64,000 bases of DNA from Gigaspora rosea (lineage: Eukaryota; Glomeromycota; Glomeromycetes; Diversisporales; Gigasporaceae): the NCBI GenBank assembly GCA_003550325.1, contig QKWP01001272.1:37857-101856 (forward strand), read 5' to 3'. The notes under the pieces were generated by a model that saw nothing but the letters and a program-made list of their open reading frames with translations, had not been told where the DNA came from and did not search any database. A program made the position numbers and the translations under genes. Of this stretch, positions 1-9,911 are shown piece after piece. Position 1 is the stretch's first letter; the number at the start of each line of letters is the position of its first letter.

Positions 1-272
1 TTGATCCGCATAATCTGTAGCATAATTTTAAAAAATTTATCGCATAATTCGCATAATTCAATGTGTAGAGCAGGCAGAAATTGGGGCTTGTTGCAGCAGA
101 AAATTAGGATCCCTAGAATTTGGAGATCGATGTGCATTGTTGTTGTTGTGATGGTTGGATCATGTGATGCTATGTTTGTTGATGTGTTTTGGTCCGATGA
201 TGTAATCGATGGATTTGATGGGGGTAAGCTGAAATCGCCACTATTGAGTGATTTTGAGAGAGTAGTGGTAGC
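1..272. other. left edge, no recognised gene
   Basis: An open frame crosses the left edge of the window and ends at 312, inside the foldback element that follows. Its translation has a short hydrophobic stretch (CIVVVVMVGSCDAMF) and an acidic segment, but I recognise no domain. It could be the end of a host gene cut by the element. I see nothing else here. Confidence 0.3.
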
Positions 273-868
273 CAGTGATGGACAGTCACATTTGATGACT
301 ATGATGACTTAGATGACTTTGTCACTAATCATTTGTCACTCTAAAAAATTAGGTGACAAGTCACTTAAATAATTATAAAGGGAATGTTTAAAGCATTGTG
401 CATCATATGTTTTTGACTATTTAGTTAAAGTTAGGGTAAGGGTTGGTTCGGGGTTAGGGTTAGGGCATGTTTTATAGGTAAATCACCTTCCCGACATTTT
501 TTATTAGTGCATCAATATAGGTTTAGGTATTAGTTTTTTTTATTCTTCGTTTTCTCGCTTTCTTTCTTCTTTTTTTCTTGTCGGGCTGATTTGTGTCGAT
601 CAAAACAAACAATTTGATTGGCCTTATATCACATATTGCATAATATTTTTAAATTTAATAAAAATCTAATTTTTATTGGCTATTTAAGTGACACATGACT
701 AAGTGACATAGTAACATATGTCATTTTATATTATTTTTTATTTACATGTGATTTTGTCATTTCATTCGTGACAAAGTGACTAAGTATATCATGACATAAT
801 ATAACATGACTAGATGACTAAGGTCACAATTAAAACCCCCAAGTGACATGGGTTTTGTCCATCACTAG
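273..868. mobile_element. hAT-like foldback element rich in GTGAC motifs
   Basis: Near-identical inverted ends are visible: CAGTGATGGACA at 273 and its reverse complement ending near 866. Flanks AGTGGTAGC (left) and AGTGCTGGC (right) match at 7 of 9 positions and could be a decayed target-site duplication. The interior carries many GTGAC/GTCAC words on both arms and a short telomere-like GGGTTAGGGTTAGGG tract near 457. No transposase frame is visible, so this would be non-autonomous. The superfamily call rests only on the ends. Confidence 0.5.
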
Positions 869-1089
869 TGCTGGCGACAGAGAACGAAGGTTGGTTTGTT
901 GTTTTGGTTCTTTTAGCTGGGTAACTCTTGGGAGCGTTAAGAGATTCTTGGACGCTAGTGTGAATGTTTTTGAGAGATTGTTGTTGGATGTCTTCCATAA
1001 ATTGTAGTTGTTAATTGGAAGTCATTGCTAGAAGGTTGGAGAACGCACGGGGCGTTAGGAAGAGGCTATCTCCTTTTTTTTTAGTTATT

Positions 1090-1412
1090 TTCGAATGGGC
1101 GCTTAAGAAAATAGGTTCTTATTTAGTTTTAGGCCTCGAGGCCAATAATTATTAAAAAATTTGTATTGTTTATGCTGTTTTACGAGTTTTCCCTTTAGCT
1201 CTAGTTTTGGTTTAGTGATCTACAGGAAAGAGTTTTTATTTTGCCTTCTTTAAAATAACACCTTGTGATACATCACTGCGACCTAAGGGCCTCAGAATAT
1301 ATTAGTATGTTTTGCCTAATATATCTGTATAAACTCTCCTTAAGCATGATTCGAACTTCGAGACTGTTGATCGGACAATCACCCGTTCAAACCACTGCTC
1401 CATATCACTAAG
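1090..1412 (-). mobile_element. tRNA-headed SINE-like element
   Basis: Read on the minus strand, the 5' end (1412 to about 1340) looks like a tRNA. An A-box-like TGGAGCAGTGG (1392-1402) is followed about 40 nt later by a B-box GTTCGAATC (about 1350-1358). A perfect 6-bp anticodon-type stem, GATTGT/ACAGTC, closes a 7-nt loop. A non-tRNA body follows to about 1090. The element abuts the point where the 5' LTR homology stops, so it or an associated deletion removed the outer part of that LTR. I did not find a clear target-site duplication. Confidence 0.5.
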
Positions 1413-1827
1413 GTATATCATTTATTTCATATATTACATTTCTATTATATATAATATATTTTATTAGTAGTAGATATAGCATATATTGCACATGTAGTAG
1501 ATATAGTCTGTTACATTTGTGAAAAATCAAAATGTATAAAAGCAGCCGATGTGGACCCCAAGTTCAACATTGAGTCTTCATACTCTTTCACTAATAAATA
1601 CATTTATTTATTACATAAATTAAACAATTATTAGTATCCTCATATACTTTTAATTGTAGCCTCTTTCGTAATTGCAAATTGTCTTAAATCTTCTTTGTTA
1701 AGTTTTATTAAAAAACGTCTTCCAACTTAGATATATCACAGTAACAAAGTGAGGTTACACAAAGTGTTCACTGTCTAAGATCGCTCTAGTTACCTAATAC
1801 CTTTGAAGAAGTGGATATAGGATAACA
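1413..1827 (+). repeat. 5' LTR (truncated) of Copia-like retrotransposon
   Basis: About 410 bp are nearly identical to 6533-6944. Both copies contain a TATA-like TATAAAAG followed by CAGCCGATGTGG and end in GGATAACA. The first 280 bp of the complete LTR (6249-6530) are missing here, replaced by the SINE-like element. Directly downstream is AATTGGTGGTGACTGTGAG at 1828, in the position and with the TTGGT start typical of a primer-binding site. The end dinucleotide CA fits LTR rules. Confidence 0.75.
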
Positions 1828-2192
1828 AATTGGTGGTGACTGTGAGATACTTTCTCCACCTGGACTGTATTTTGGAAAAATAGAACCTGAAACGTTGATT
1901 TCGTAGAACGTTTGCCACTAGGAAAAGTCAATTGATTTGCTCCATTTGAGCTGAAATTTTAACTGTATACTCTTTGAAAGAGTCCGTAACTTTTCTACTA
2001 AGCTTATCTTAGGACGAAAACGCTACTCTGAACCAGAAAACCTTGTGACAGCATTTTCTCTCTCTAAAGATTTGAAAAGAAAGAAACGATTGCCACTAAG
2101 TGAAGTCGATCAATTTTGATCTGTTTGAGTTGAAATTTTGAACATATATCCGTTTGACAATTTTGCATCTTTTCTACTAAGCTTATCATAAG

Positions 2193-2459
2193 ATGAAAAT
2201 CCCACTGGAATTCGTAAATCGAAGTGACGGCATTTTTTTCTCTTTAAAGATCTGCAAAGAAAAGTTTCTCTACGATTACATTACACAAAACGAAATCAAT
2301 CATTGCGAGACAACCAGTGACCTAAATTTTGCGATTCATATACTGTTAGAATCAGAAGAACCTCAGGAACATTTTTCTATTAAGTGGCAATGCATAATAT
2401 TAACAAATACTAAAAATGTCCTATTGGAAATCACCAAAAGTGAGGAAAAATCAATGTAA
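2193..2459 (+). CDS. small unrecognised ORF inside LTR element
   Basis: An 88-residue frame starts at ATG shortly after the 5' LTR and leader. The protein is mixed in composition (EFVNRSDGIFF near the N-terminus, FSIKWQCIILTNTKNVLLEI near the C-terminus) with no domain I recognise. Its place right after the leader is where a gag gene would begin, and the broken frame that follows at 2536 could be its continuation. No zinc knuckle is visible. It may be a gag-like remnant or a captured host exon. Confidence 0.35.
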   Translation: MKIPLEFVNRSDGIFFSLKICKEKFLYDYITQNEINHCETTSDLNFAIHILLESEEPQEHFSIKWQCIILTNTKNVLLEITKSEEKSM

Positions 2460-2535
2460 GTATGAAGAAACATACTATATAAATCAAACCACAAATCGAA
2501 AACAAACTCAAAGACACAACAAGAGAAAGAGACCA

Positions 2536-3367
2536 TTGATGAAAACCTAAAAGTAAAAGAACTAGAAAATGAATGTGCAAGATTATATGCAACACTTACT
2601 GATGAACAAGCTTTGAAAGCCCAAGAAATTGTTGATGAAACCTTTGGAAATCTGACTTTTGATACAAACCAAATTTTTGAAGTGTTAAAAATCTTTTAGA
2701 AAATATTAATTGAAGTTATAACAGATTGTAAACCAAACTATAAGGAAGAAGATATTGTATACTTACCCTTATATATTCAGTTAACTACAGTTCCAGAACA
2801 GAAAAACTCTTCTTCAATAATACCAACTACAAAAGCTTGCTTACCAGAATCAGACTATGAAACAACTGTAGATAAAATTCTTGATGCTTACTATATTTCA
2901 GAAGACCCAAAAGAAAATGATGAAATCAACCTTGAAGCTATAATTGATGATTATTTGAACATTTTAGACACTTGGATAGCAGAATCAAAAACTGTTGAAG
3001 CTGATACTACAAAGGATAATCTTAAAACACCTGAACAGCATTAAAAGAATATGGATGATAGTTTGAATCAACAAATCAAGGCCAAAGAATTCTGTGATCA
3101 AAATGGAAAAACTCTTGATGAAGCTATTGAAAATTGGAATAGAAAAGTTAATGAGTTTAAGAGAACAATTAAAAATGATCAAGAGAAAATAATGAATCCA
3201 TGCCCATTTGAATCTATAGAACCTCAATCTGTTGAAATTGATAGTTCTTACACTGTTCTTACCAAATTGAAACTAGCTTTGAGGAAAAAGAATATAAAGC
3301 ACTTCCATCTTACCAAAAGTCTGATGAAGTTGATAAACTAAGTGATGATGAAATATCTGAATGGTAG
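2536..3367 (+). pseudogene. broken gag-like or captured coding frame, unrecognised
   Basis: One frame runs almost without interruption from about 2536 to 3290, rich in Glu, Lys, Asp and Thr and resembling a soluble helical protein. Examples are VKELENECARLYATLTDEQA near the start and FCDQNGKTLDEAIENWNRKV near the end. It is cut by TAG (about 2697) and TAA (about 3042), then needs a frameshift near 3280 to continue as a Lys/Glu/Asp-rich tail ending at the stop near 3365. Flanking residues (KIF-stop-KI and PEQH-stop-KN) would read smoothly with Gln at both stops, but that is inference. No known domain is seen. It is part of the LTR element's interior. Confidence 0.4.
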
Positions 3368-4242
3368 TAATTTCTTTGAAAAAAATATTAGAAGATTTTC
3401 AAGAAACATCTAATATCTATACCCAATTTAATTTGCACCAATATTGGATAAAAACCCAAACATTTGATCCTGGAGGATTCTATGAACAAAATAAAAAAAG
3501 GTGTTCAGATGCTGAAAACCACAAATTAGGAAGTTTATAGCATCATGTGCTATTCCCATTCCCAGTTTCTAGTACACTTGATATTCTATATTTTTTTTTA
3601 ACTATTCACATTTATTTATTAATATCCTTATTTACATATATCTCTAATTAAAAAAAAATACATACATAATCTATCCAAATCTAACCCTAAACACTTAATT
3701 CTAACTACCCGCGTTCTAACCAAAAATTAAAATATTTCTAACAACATACGAGACCCGACTTTACCAAAAATTTGGTCCTACTGTATTCCGAATTCGCTAA
3801 AACTTGGAATCCGGCAAGATCGCGAATCTACCCAAATCCCAAACCCGAATACCAACATTCCAAAATCGCCAAAATTCAATTTTACTACCTCCGGTTCCAG
3901 CATCTCAACCACTAACTGAAATTTTGACTTCTTTAACGATTCAGGCTTCTAATCGAATCGTTGAATTAATTCATCCTGTCAAAGAACACAAACAAGAATT
4001 CATTAGCACGAATAGAAAAAAACAAAAGAAAAAGTCAAATAAAACGACCCTTTTCTGGAAAACAAGAAAAATAAATCAATCGAAAAAGTCCTGAATCCGA
4101 AACAAGACCCAGAATTAGTTAAAATATAACAAATTGAAACTACTTAATTTTCGAACCCAGCTGTCATATGCCTTACTCAAAGAAGCTGATTTGCTTTGAG
4201 TTCCTATTTCCGAAACAAGAAGAATGACATGTCCATGATCAA

Positions 4243-4528
4243 TAGGGTTCCGCAATTTGATTTGATCTTCAAATATTTGAATCAAATATTTGATCAAATT
4301 CAAATTCAAATTTGACTATATTTGATTTGATCAAATTCAAATATGGCCAAATTTGATTTGATTTGACAAATATTTGATTTGATTTGAAAATTACTATTAA
4401 AAATTCAAATTCAAATCAAATTCAAATTCAAATATTTGAATCAAATCAAATTCAAATCAGAGTTAATTTGATTTGATCAAATTCAAATCGATCCAATATT
4501 TGATTTAATTTGAATTTGAGGAACCCTA
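4243..4528. mobile_element. hAT-type MITE built of TTTGAATTTG-like words
   Basis: Terminal inverted repeats TAGGGTTCCGCAA and TTTGAGGAACCCTA bound 286 bp made almost wholly of permutations of ATTTGAATTTGATTTGATC. The flanks are ATGATCAA (4235-4242) and ATGGTCAA (4529-4536), an 8-bp target-site duplication with one mismatch, as expected for hAT. It lies inside the LTR element, so it inserted later. No coding capacity. Confidence 0.75.
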
Positions 4529-5808
4529 ATGGTCAAGTCCCTAAGACCAAACCTTCCGAAGACAATCAAATCTCCAGACCAACGTCATCAACCATCAAAA
4601 AAAAAAAATTAATTAAAGAACTACCACCCCAAGCACAAAAAAACAACCGGTCAAAGACCTTTCAATGGTTATAAATTTGATACCAACCTCGAAATAAAAA
4701 TTTAAAGAAAAACCCTAGTACTCGTCAACAGGGAAAACAAGACCCGTGAACAAACGAAAAAGAAAAGTCAAAAAAAAAAAAAAAGAAACTATTTTTTTTA
4801 CTTACCTTAAGCATCCGGAAACCCTATTTCCCGATTACACCCACGAAAAGAAAACTGACCAAAGTTCAGAAAGAATTCCCAACCTAATCAAAAAAAAAAA
4901 GAAAGATTACATTTTAGTGCTTAGTTTATCAAAACCGCTTGATGAAAAGGAACGAGAGGATCGTATTCCTGAGCTTTACCTTATATTGCACCAGAGCTCT
5001 TTAAAAAAAAAACAATCATTTACTCTCAAAAAAAAAAAAAACTGACGAGAGGGACCACAAGACACTTTGAATGAATAGAGACTTACCAAGACTACCCCAA
5101 ACGCCAAAAACAGTGAAGCAGAGACTCAAGCACCTTAAGGTCCCATGAAACAACAAAATTGAACAATCCAGACAAACAAACTGCAAGACCCTACCAAATT
5201 AAAGAATCAGATCGAGTCCAACAAAAGAATCGACCAATGCCTAAGATCCACGAAGCAGAAACACAATATTGAATGACTACTTTGTACTGCAAAGACTTGA
5301 AAGAACTTTACGAACGGCAGAACCTACAACCACGGGAATGCCAATAAATAATGAAACCTAAAAAGAACAAACTACACATAAAAACCTTGTAAAATATAAC
5401 CAAGACCACTAAAACAACGAGTACTAAAACAGTACTTATCTCAACAATGCAAGACTACACCAACGACGAAATCGCACCTCCAAGAATATTCGACTTGACA
5501 ATGCGAAAGAAAACTCCAAAAAAACGACGACACTGTAACGAATATACGATAAAGACTTTGACAACTGACTATTACGAAAAAGTTCACAAACTCCAAGAAT
5601 CGACGACAGTACTAAGTTTGGTGCCTAGAAAAAAAAAATTAAAGTTAACATGTGTTAACTGGAAAAACTTTTTTTTTATTATTACATATGATCTTTTAGT
5701 GTAATCTAATAACTATTACCATATTACTATGATCATTATGATCATTATTTAGACCGTTTTTCTTTATTTTTATTTTTTTTTTTATTATTTTTTTATTTTT
5801 TTTCAAAA

Positions 5809-6213
5809 ATGACAACTGTAGTAGATCTAGTTTTACAAGAATTGACAGAAACAGAACCAGCCAATATAATAGTTGAATCTCCTCCTTATCACAGTCAAGA
5901 TAGAACTAAAAAAAAAGTTCAACAAATATATCGAGCTTTGAGAAGCACTGCAAGACAAAGAAAGAGTGTGATTATTCGTATTAGGACCTTAGTCTATGCT
6001 TACTATTTAGGAGAACTTTTGGAAACCAACCCTAAAACTCCAGCCCAAAGAACAGTTTTAGCAAACCTCCTAACCAAATACTATGAAATGGCTTCTACTC
6101 GAACTTACAAAATATTTTCACCATATGGTATAGAAGCTATCTACAGAACTAAGTTCTTAAACTTATCCAACATCAAAAAGCTCCACGCAGCAGACCTTAT
6201 CTTTCTATGCTAA
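5809..6213 (+). CDS. unrecognised basic ORF near 3' end of LTR element
   Basis: A 134-residue frame from ATG to TAA, ending 35 bp before the polypurine tract. The N-terminus is acidic (LVLQELTETEPANIIVESPP). The middle is Arg/Lys-rich and probably helical (ALRSTARQRKSVIIRIRTLV). The C-terminal half contains YYLGELLETNPKTPAQRTVL and YKIFSPYGIEAIYRTK. It is intact, unlike most frames nearby, which suggests recent activity or selection. I recognise no family. The position just upstream of the 3' LTR is where extra ORFs of plant and fungal LTR elements sit. An upstream T/A-rich tract (5760-5800) could be its promoter. Confidence 0.45.
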   Translation: MTTVVDLVLQELTETEPANIIVESPPYHSQDRTKKKVQQIYRALRSTARQRKSVIIRIRTLVYAYYLGELLETNPKTPAQRTVLANLLTKYYEMASTRTYKIFSPYGIEAIYRTKFLNLSNIKKLHAADLIFLC

Positions 6214-6248
6214 AATTCTCATGGAATTCGAAAATAAGTCTGAGAGAA

Positions 6249-6944
6249 TGTTGACCTACGAAAAAACACAAAATCGACCATAACTTTTGATCCACCAATC
6301 CAAATTGAATGAAACGACCACCATTCGAATTAGCTCATGAGACGGTTCTAACGAGCTATAGATCATCCCGATTTGATCACTGGATGATAAGATCGGAACC
6401 AATTAACAATCAATATAGGATCTGCAATCTGATTGGCTGAGGATCTTTTGCGTGAATGTCTTTACATGTATTACTTCTAAAACATATCATATTTATAGCA
6501 TATATTTTATATATTTCATTTATTATACATATATCGTTTATTTCATATATTACATTTCTATTATATATACTATATATTTTATTAGTAGTAGATATAGCAT
6601 ATATTGCACATGTAGTAGATATAGTCTGTTACATTTGTGAAAAATCAAAATATATAAAAGCAGCCGATGTGGGCCCCAAGTTCAACATCGAGTCTTCATA
6701 CTCTTTCACTAATAAATACATTTATTTATTACATAAATTAAACAATTATTAGTATTCTCATATATTTTTAATTGTAGCCTCTTTCGTAATTGCAAATTGC
6801 CTTAAATCTTTTTGTTAAGTTTTATTAAAAAACACCATCCGATTTAGATATATCACAGTAACAAAGTGAGGTTACACAAAGTGTTCACTGTCTAAGATCG
6901 CTCTAGTTACCTAATATCTTTGAAGAAGTGGATATAGGATAACA
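6249..6944 (+). repeat. 3' LTR of Copia-like retrotransposon
   Basis: The LTR begins TGTTGACC after a polypurine-like tract and ends GGATAACA, giving TG..CA ends and 696 bp. Positions 6533-6944 match the 5' copy (1413-1827). The first third (about 6285-6400) contains a version of a module seen in the large foldbacks of this window (AACTTTTGATC, then TTCTAACGAG, then GATCNC). A TATAAAAG at about 6654 is the probable promoter. An (AT)-rich stretch 6480-6600 encodes nothing. Confidence 0.75.
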
Positions 6945-7085
6945 ATACGAAGCAATTAACAATGAAATTAAAATATTAAATAAAAAAAGTATTGATTATG
7001 GCAAGAAAGAAGCTGAGAAAAACAAGAAGAAAATTAAGTACTGGACATGTTTAACTGAATTAAAGAAAGAGGAAGCCATCAAATA
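6945..7085 (+). pseudogene. coding remnant flanking the LTR element
   Basis: Directly after the LTR ends, an open frame of 46 codons runs to TAG at 7083-7085. It is Lys/Glu-rich and helical in character (for example YGKKEAEKNKKKIKYW and LTELKKEEAIK). It has no start codon of its own, so it looks like the 3' end of a host gene interrupted by the retrotransposon. I cannot identify the upstream half on the other side of the element, because the left junction is destroyed by the SINE. Confidence 0.4.
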
Positions 7086-7565
7086 GTGAGAGTTTATGCT
7101 TGCTTTGTTAGTGAAATTGATTGTAAACTACTACTGGCAAACTTTCTGAGCTTCCCTAATTTTGTCTTTGCCTTTTATAAACTACTTAATTAACATTTAA
7201 TCATTTTACCGTAGAAATATGGTATCTATTTTTCAGTTTTTTTTTGTTAAAAGATTTATATATGACTAATTGGTCAATAGTGTAACGGACAAATGTTTGT
7301 GCTTTAAAATATAATAGAAGATTTTTATTAAAAAGTTTTTTTAATTTATGTATATTTAATTAGCAGGCCAGGTTTAGAGTTTTAGTACAGTTTCGGTATA
7401 TTGGTATAGTTTTAAATCTTTAGGCAAGTTTCGGCCAAGAAAACATGCCTGAAACTGGTAATACCAGTTTCAGTTTCGGTCAATTCGAAACTATATAGTT
7501 TCAGGCAGCATTATTACTTTTAGTATAAATAAAATTACCTGCTGAACAAGTTTACTTAGAAGCCA
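7086..7565. other. intergenic, AT-rich
   Basis: No gene seen. 7370-7500 contains dispersed motifs (GTTTCGG, CGAAACT, TGCCTGAAACT) that suggest a worn short inverted-repeat element, but I could not define its ends. Confidence 0.4.
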
Positions 7566-7568
7566 TAA

Positions 7569-8498
7569 GGGAGCTTCCAGAAATCAGCTGATTTCTGGGT
7601 GGGTGGGTGGGTCAGCTGAAGTATCAGGTGTAATTCCGGCCAAAATTTCATAATTCCAGCCAAAGTTGCAAAATTATTTTTGACCAAAATTATAGATTTA
7701 TTCATAATATATAATAATTAATACCTTTTGATCTACTAGACCAAATTTGATGATTCAACTACCAAATGATCCTCTCAACGAGATGATTCTAGCGAGCCCA
7801 AAATTGTTAAAATCCAATCACAGGATCCTGTGATCATAATAGATTTGTGTTACTATAAAAGTTCTATAATTTATTAAATAATAATAACCCATTTATAGTA
7901 ACACAAATTTATTTCGATCTTAGGATCCTGTGATTGGATTTTAACGATTTTAGGCTTGTTAGAATCCTCTCATTGAGTGGATCATTTTGGTAGTAAAATC
8001 ATCGAAATCGGCCCAGTAGATCAAAAGTTATTAACAATTAAATATTAAAAATTTAATTGTTAATAACTTCTGATCTACTAGGCCGATTTTGATGATTTTA
8101 CTACCAAAATGATCCTCTCAATGAGAGGATTCTAACAAGCCCGAAATCGTTAAAATCCAATCACAGGATCCTAAGATCGAAATAAATTCGTGTTACTAGG
8201 TTATATAATTATTTAATAAATTATAGAACTTTTATAGTAACACAAATCTATTCCGATCACAGGATCCTGTGATTAGATTTTAACAATTTTGGGCTCATTA
8301 GAATTTTCTTGTTGAGAGGATCATTTTAGTAGTTGAATCATCAAATTTGGTTCAGTAGATCAAAAGTTATTTACTATTAAATGTTATATTTAACTTTTTA
8401 ATAATTATAAAATCTGATTGGCTAATTGGGGTATCAGGTGTGGGTGGGTGGGGGTAGGCTCATAGTAAACTAAAATCAGCTGATTTCTGGAAGCTCCC
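7569..8498. mobile_element. 930-bp Harbinger-like composite with two internal hairpins
   Basis: Inverted ends GGGAGCTTCCAGAAATCAGC (left) and the matching right end are flanked by TAA on both sides (7566-7568 and 8499-8501), a 3-bp duplication typical of PIF/Harbinger. Just inside each end are TGGGTGGGTGGG tracts and TATCAGGTGT. The core is two large back-to-back hairpins (about 7716-8037 and 8044-8385). Each is made of inverted copies of one module: AACTTTTGATCTACTAG, then ATGATCCTCTCAA, then TCTAACAAGCCC, then CAATCACAGGATCCT. No coding frame. Confidence 0.75.
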
Positions 8499-8503
8499 TA
8501 ACA

Positions 8504-9540
8504 GATTATCTTGATAAAAAAAGTAGGTTTATATTGAAACCCCAAAAATTTTAACTTTAGTACATAGATAACTCATTTTTTTTACAAGGTAACCTATTTT
8601 TGTCGTCTAAGTAAAGTTGTTCAGGGCATGATTTTACATATACTTATAATTTTAAAATCAAAAAATATTTGTTTTGGCAAAGTTACATTTTTGTTTTGTG
8701 CAAATTGGCAAAATTTTAATTAGCTCAATTTTTTTTCTCTCTTTGTTTAGTACTTGTTCTATATTCCCAAAAAATTTAATTTAAAGTTAATAAGTAAGAT
8801 TTAAAAGAATCTTAGCTCAAAGTTATATAGTAAATTCATATATTTTTTTTAATTATAGACAGCATTTTGATCTATTTTAAGAGGACATGTCTTGGGCCTG
8901 CTAAATTTTGTATATACTAATGCTCCTAATAAAATTCCAGGCCCCACCTTAACCCTAAAGTAATTAAAATTAATTTTTTTTATAAAAATTTATTTTTTTG
9001 GATTTGTTACACAGATTTGCAACACTATAGATGCGTTTTATAATAATTGTAAATTTCAACCATTAAATTAATTTTGAAAAAATCTTTGGTGAAATTATTT
9101 AATAATTTCTACTGTAGAAATTATATAATTTCACCTCATCTATAGGCATGATGTTATTAATCAATTGGAGAATTCCAGAATTTCTAGAATGATATTTTTT
9201 TTATATGTTTTATTAAAGGTAGGATTCCATTGTGTAAAGCAGTAAAAGATTTAAATATCCAATTAGTTGGGTTATGGTCTATCCCATAGCTATTACTTTA
9301 GTGCACTAATCAAAAGACCCAGGGTCTAATACAAAATACCCATCAAAAAACTTACAAAAGACCCAGATATATTATATGGCAGTGGGTCTATGCCACAAGA
9401 AAAAATTTTAAGCATTTACATATTTCATACTTACAATAAGCAGTTTAAAAATTTAAAAAAATCTATATTTAATTAATAGAGATCTTGTGCTTTGCACCGG
9501 GTATTTTGCAATTGGGGGTATTGAAAAAGGGTACACTATG
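8504..9540. other. intergenic, AT-rich
   Basis: No gene seen. Contains homopolymer A/T tracts and a short duplicated phrase around 9310-9370 (AAAAGACCCAG twice) that may belong to a worn repeat. Confidence 0.4.
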
Positions 9541-9553
9541 GTAATTATTGTGG

Positions 9554-9767
9554 CAGATTAAACTGAAATCAGATTAAAATGAAACTGGGGACCTCTCTTG
9601 CTCACCTTTAAAGCTTATAAAACCCACATATACTCGTTTATTAATAACCCTAACCATAAACCCTAACCCTAATGCTAAAAAAACCCCAAAAACGTCCCCT
9701 AAAAAATTTTAAAATATTGCTTAAAAAATAGAAAAATTTCATTTTAATCCGATTTCATTTTAATCTG
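9554..9767. mobile_element. MITE with telomere-like core (copy 1)
   Basis: Inverted ends CAGATTAAACTGAAATCAG and TTTCATTTTAATCTG, with weaker symmetry continuing outward. The core holds AAACCCACATATACTCG, TTTATTAATAA and an interrupted CCCTAACCCTAA tract. The same core order is found in the element at 18,573-18,792, so they are one family although their ends have diverged. Non-coding. Confidence 0.6.
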
Positions 9768-9911
9768 TTACAATTATTAAATGAATTCTTTTTTTTTTTA
9801 AATTGACTTAAATTTTTTTTTTTGATTTTAACACAGTACATAATTTTATGTATTTACAATCAGTATCATAAAAAAAAAAAAAATTACATTTTTCATAAAA
9901 AAAGATTGAAT

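Larger units (their letters stand above)
1828..6248 (+). mobile_element. internal region of non-autonomous LTR retrotransposon
   Basis: This is the region between the LTRs. It begins with a primer-binding-site-like sequence and ends with a polypurine-like AGTCTGAGAGAA just before TGTTGACC, the canonical TG start of the 3' LTR. Despite 4.4 kb of length I see no reverse transcriptase, RNase H, integrase or protease motif in any long frame. It holds two small ORFs (2193-2459 and 5809-6213), a broken coding-like stretch (2536-3367) and a nested hAT MITE. 3540-5780 is A-rich with short frames of biased Lys/Thr/Pro composition and no identifiable product. It resembles a LARD-type derivative mobilised by another element. 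Confidence 0.55.

Noticed and set aside
1340..1412. Functional tRNA gene on the minus strand
   Set aside because: Anticodon stem is good, but position 33 is not T and there is no acceptor stem; better read as a SINE head.
6452..6752. Tyr/Ile-rich ORFs
   Set aside because: Translation of an AT-rich microsatellite-like part of the 3' LTR.
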